A DNA stretch of 64,000 nucleotides from Agromyces sp. S2-1-8 (GTDB lineage: Bacteria > Actinomycetota > Actinomycetes > Actinomycetales > Microbacteriaceae): contig NZ_JAJOLP010000001.1 in assembly GCF_021129215.1 (NCBI RefSeq), positions 310,001-374,000 on the forward strand, given 5' to 3'. The position numbers were made by a program, and so were the translations under genes. The first letter of the stretch is position 1. Each line of letters starts with the position of its first letter. This document shows, in pieces, positions 61,327 through 64,000 of the stretch. A model generated the notes under the pieces. It was not told the origin of the DNA, made no database searches, and saw only the letters and a program-made list of their open reading frames with translations.

Positions 61327-62243
61327 GATTCGTGCACCCACCTTCTCCGGCCGATGAACTGCAGGAGCGTCACACCCATGATGATCACGAAGACGAGGAG
61401 CGCGACGGCGGCCGCGTAGCCCATGTCGAACGCCTGGAAGCCCTTCTCGTACAGGTACATGATGATCGTCGTGGTCGACCCCTGCGGCCCGCCCTTGGTG
61501 ATGATCTGGATCGGGTCGAAGATCTGGAACGCCCCGATGAACGTGATGATCGTCGCGAAGAACAGGGTCGGCGACATGAGCGGCAGCGTGACGTTCCAGA
61601 AGATCTGCCGGCCCGTCGCACCGTCGGTGCGCGCCGCCTCGACGAGTTCGGACGGCACCGTCTGCAGGCCGGCCAGCATGATGATGAAGGTGAACCCGAC
61701 CGTGTGCCAGAGGTCGATGACGATGATCGACGGCAGGGCCCACGCGGGGTCGGCGAGGAAGTTCGGCAGCTCGATGCCGAGCATCGCGGCGTACTGTCCG
61801 ACGTATCCGAACGTCGGGTCGAGCACGTACTTCCACAGCAGCGAGACCGCCGCCCACGAGATCAGGAACGGGAAGAAGATCGCGACGCGGGCGAAGTAGC
61901 CGATGGACCTGCTGATGAGGTTGTTCACGGCGAGCGCCAGCAGCAGGCCCAGCACGAGGTGCGTCACGATCGACGCGAACGCGAAGACGAAGGTGTTCCA
62001 CAGCACCTGCGGAAGCTCGGGGTCGGTGAACAGCTGCTCGAAGTTCGCGAGGCCCACGAACTCGGGCGGCGTCAGCAGGTCCCACTCGAGGAAGGCGAGC
62101 GCGATCGCGAAGACGAACGGCCCCGCGACGAAGACGAGGAAGAGGAGGACGGCGGGGCTGACGAACAGCCAGCCCGCCGCCTCGGCGCGGCGCCGCTGGA
62201 GCAGTGCTCCGGGGCGCCGCGCCGTGATCGTGTCGCTACTCAC
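61323..62243 (-). CDS. CUT1 ABC transporter permease (MalF-type)
   Basis: 306 residues with six membrane segments. WLFVSPAVLLFLVFVAGPFVF opens TM1 (split), and the EAA loop is VEAARTDGATGRQIFWNVTLP near residue 205. ITKGGPQGSTTTIIMYLYEKGF is the usual periplasmic motif. GTG start overlaps the binding-protein stop by 8 bases, with GGAG about 11 bases upstream. Confidence 0.91.
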   Translation of the reverse strand: MSSDTITARRPGALLQRRRAEAAGWLFVSPAVLLFLVFVAGPFVFAIALAFLEWDLLTPPEFVGLANFEQLFTDPELPQVLWNTFVFAFASIVTHLVLGLLLALAVNNLISRSIGYFARVAIFFPFLISWAAVSLLWKYVLDPTFGYVGQYAAMLGIELPNFLADPAWALPSIIVIDLWHTVGFTFIIMLAGLQTVPSELVEAARTDGATGRQIFWNVTLPLMSPTLFFATIITFIGAFQIFDPIQIITKGGPQGSTTTIIMYLYEKGFQAFDMGYAAAVALLVFVIIMGVTLLQFIGRRRWVHES

Positions 62244-63555
62244 TGACCAGCGACTCCAGCTTGTCCTGCGCGGCGTCGAGCGTCGGCTGCGCCTCGCCCT
62301 GGCCCGCGACGATCGTGCCCCAGGCCTCCTCGATGACCTTCTGCGCCTCGGCGCCCTGGTCGATCGACGGGATGGGCGTCGCCCAGCCCATCGCCTCGCT
62401 CAGCCGCACGGTGCCCTCGGGGGCGTTGCCGGTGAACGCCTCGGAGTTCGCGACCGACTCGCGCGCCGGCACGATCGTGCCGCCGATCGTCGCGAAGTAC
62501 TCGCCGGCCTCCTTCGACATGAGGAACTTGATGAAGGTCCAGGCGGCCTGCTTGTTCTCGCTGTTCTTCGTGATGTTCCAGGCATCCCAGCCGACCGGCG
62601 AGCCGTTCTGGGTGTTGGTGGGCCAGTTCACGACGACCGTCTGGTCGACCATGTCCATGTCGCGGACGCCGAGCACCGGCCACCGCCCGCCGTTGAGGGT
62701 GGCGAGCTTGCCCTGCTTGAACGCCGTGTTGCCGTCGAACTGCCCGCCGGGCTTGGGCGCGAGGCCCATCTCGACGAGGCTGCGGGCGAACTCGGCCGAT
62801 TCGACGGCCTCAGGGGTGTTGTAGGTCGGCTCGCTCCAGTCCTGGTTGAAGGTGCTCGCGCTGTTGGTCGTGAGCCACGGCATGACGTCGACGAAGTAGC
62901 CCGAGCCGGCACCGGTGAGGTACGCGCCCGTCTTCTCCTTGATCTGCTTGCCGGCCGCGACGAACTCGTCCCAGGTCCAGTTGCCGTCTTCGGGGATCGG
63001 CACCCCGGCCTTCTCGAACACCGACTTGTTGAGGTACATCGCCATGGTGTTGAAGCCGCCGGGGATGAAGACGGTCTCGCCGTCGGGTCCGGAGGCGTAC
63101 TCCTCGTTGAACTTGACGAGGTTCGGGCTGAGGTCGGCCCAGTAGTCGTCGACGACCTCCTGGTCCTGCTCGATGTACGGCGCGAGGTCGGTGAGGATGC
63201 CCTTCGAGGCGAACAGCCGCTGCCCCTCGGTCGCCACCTGGATGATGTCGATCTTCTGCCCGCCGGCGAGCCGCGTCGCGACCGTCGTGGAGAACGTCGC
63301 CCAGTTGCCGCTCGGAATGCCGACGGCCTTGAGCTTGATGTCGGGGTACTCCTTGTTGAACTCGGCGAACAGGGCGTTGAAGGCCTTCTGCTGGTCGGCG
63401 TCGCCCATGTAGACGAAGCTCAGGTCGCCGCTGTCGGGGCTGCCCTCCGCGCCGCCGCCGCCTCCGCCGCCTCCGGCGGTGCAGCCCGTCATGAGCAGTG
63501 CCGCGGCCGCGATGACCGCGGCGGCCTTGGCGAGACCCTTCATTCTCTTGTGCAT
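62236..63555 (-). CDS. ABC transporter substrate-binding lipoprotein (putative arabino-oligosaccharide)
   Basis: 439 residues. The lipoprotein signal ends in AALLMTGCTAGG (lipobox Cys near residue 25), followed by a Gly-rich linker and a family 1 solute-binding fold (FVYMGDADQQKAFNALFAEF, YLNKSVFEKAGVPIPEDGNW, AWTFIKFLMSKEAGEYFA). ATG with a GAGGAGGG Shine-Dalgarno. It heads the operon binding protein - two permeases - membrane protein - GH116, under a promoter with the GAAATCGATTTC operator. The ligand is inferred from neighbours only. Confidence 0.89.
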   Translation of the reverse strand: MHKRMKGLAKAAAVIAAAALLMTGCTAGGGGGGGGAEGSPDSGDLSFVYMGDADQQKAFNALFAEFNKEYPDIKLKAVGIPSGNWATFSTTVATRLAGGQKIDIIQVATEGQRLFASKGILTDLAPYIEQDQEVVDDYWADLSPNLVKFNEEYASGPDGETVFIPGGFNTMAMYLNKSVFEKAGVPIPEDGNWTWDEFVAAGKQIKEKTGAYLTGAGSGYFVDVMPWLTTNSASTFNQDWSEPTYNTPEAVESAEFARSLVEMGLAPKPGGQFDGNTAFKQGKLATLNGGRWPVLGVRDMDMVDQTVVVNWPTNTQNGSPVGWDAWNITKNSENKQAAWTFIKFLMSKEAGEYFATIGGTIVPARESVANSEAFTGNAPEGTVRLSEAMGWATPIPSIDQGAEAQKVIEEAWGTIVAGQGEAQPTLDAAQDKLESLVSE

Positions 63556-63684
63556 TCGTCCCTCCTCAGGAACTCGACTCGTCGATGAGTCGATGCTGTG
63601 GCCGGGTCAGGAACCCCGGTTCGGTCGGGCTTCGGCCGTGGGCGCCGGCAGGTTCTCGGTTCGCCGTTGACCTCACCTGCGGCC

Positions 63685-63713
63685 AGAGTATGCGAAATCG
63701 ATTTCAAGCGCAA
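63685..63713 (-). promoter_or_regulatory. Promoter of the transporter-GH116 operon with LacI operator in the spacer
   Basis: Minus strand: TTGCGC (63713 to 63708), 17-bp spacer, TACTCT (63690 to 63685). GAAATCGATTTC (63694-63705) lies in the spacer at the same place as in the kinase promoter, and 18 bases across the site are identical. Leader about 120 bases to the ATG. Confidence 0.75.
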
Positions 63714-63770
63714 CGATCGGATGTTTCGAGCCGATGCGGTGGGCGATGACGACGCCCGTCCGGGTCTCGA

Positions 63771-64000
63771 TCACTCCGCCTTCTCGAGCTCGGCCGAGAA
63801 CCAGTACACGTTGTACGGCCCCCAGAGCGAGAGCGCGAAGTAGACCGTGCGCCCGCCGTCGCCGACGTAGCGCGGGTTCAGGTAGGGCGCATACAACCCC
63901 GGATACTCGTCGCCCGGCACGAGCTCGACCGGGTCTCCCCACGGCCCCCACGGCGTCGCGCCCTCGCGCAGGTACGCGTTGCCCGCATCCGAGTAGCTCA
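63771..64000 (-). CDS. DUF4185 (GH183-type) protein, C-terminal 76 residues only
   Basis: Cut by the right edge; only the C-terminal 76 codons are present. They read AYLREGATPWGPWGDPVELV, ALYAPY-type segment YPGLYAPYLNPRYV, and end FALSLWGPYNVYWFSAELEKAE (each part shorter in the protein family signature), which matches the end of DUF4185 proteins. DUF4185 is now GH183, endo-D-arabinanases acting on mycobacterial arabinan. If correct, this is probably the extracellular first step of the pathway, but its signal peptide and catalytic residues are outside the window. Confidence 0.7.
   Translation of the reverse strand, partial: SYSDAGNAYLREGATPWGPWGDPVELVPGDEYPGLYAPYLNPRYVGDGGRTVYFALSLWGPYNVYWFSAELEKAE

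Noticed and set aside
63771-64000. Truncated DUF4185 pseudogene
   Set aside because: The frame is open to the window edge with the normal family C-terminus, so it is cut by the window rather than broken.

Overview
The window is about 70% GC, densely packed and free of rRNA, tRNA or insertion sequences. Gene content (LCP protein, DUF445, M15 carboxypeptidase, CUT1 sugar transporters without their own ATPase, many LacI/ROK/GntR/TetR regulators) and many apparently leaderless genes with a TANNNT box 6-7 bases before the start codon point to a high-GC actinobacterium. A Microbacteriaceae (Agromyces/Microbacterium-like) chromosome is the best guess; this is inference, not a database match.

Layout. 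1-5.4 kb: housekeeping (LCP enzyme cut by the edge, HAD phosphatase, serS, lipid kinase, MFS exporter). 5.5-9.7 kb: a secreted GH89 alpha-N-acetylglucosaminidase divergent from a ROK repressor with an inverted repeat between them. 9.7-20 kb: membrane protein, pheA, DUF445 protein, phosphoglucomutase, amidase-domain exported protein, GntR/DUF1648 pair, M15 peptidase plus MFS. 20-26.3 kb: a complete cellobiose/beta-glucoside operon of the CebEFG-BglC-CebR type, with a near-consensus promoter and three GAGAGCGCTCTC operators. 26.3-32.2 kb: HupE/UreJ-like membrane protein overlapping a 1494-residue exported metallophosphoesterase with LamG and chitin-binding-like modules. 32.4-40.8 kb: GntR regulator with a solitary DNA methyltransferase, amidohydrolase, APC permease and TetR, lipoate ligase-like protein, histidine phosphatase, and two intergenic loci with an unusual repeat. 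40.9-47.6 kb: GH20 hexosaminidase, monoglyceride lipase-like hydrolase, GH31 enzyme with NPCBM modules.

47.7-64 kb is the most interesting part. A FucI-family isomerase and an FGGY kinase, a LacI regulator, a GH172 (DUF2961) enzyme, a GH116 enzyme, a small membrane protein, a CUT1 sugar transporter and the end of a DUF4185 (GH183-type) protein are linked by one operator, GAAATCGATTTC, found in three promoters. GH183, GH172 and GH116 are the families known to break down mycobacterial D-arabinan, and a FucI-type isomerase plus FGGY kinase would take D-arabinose via D-ribulose to D-ribulose 5-phosphate. I read this as a D-arabinan (arabinogalactan/lipoarabinomannan) utilisation regulon: cleavage outside the cell, uptake, intracellular exo-cleavage and entry into the pentose phosphate pathway. 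It is interrupted by a 3.9-kb block of unrelated genes (VOC protein, TetR, serine hydrolase, HTH protein).

Most sugar genes have Shine-Dalgarno sequences and operators; most housekeeping genes look leaderless. Convergent gene pairs are commonly separated by strong GC hairpins or overlap at their stop codons.
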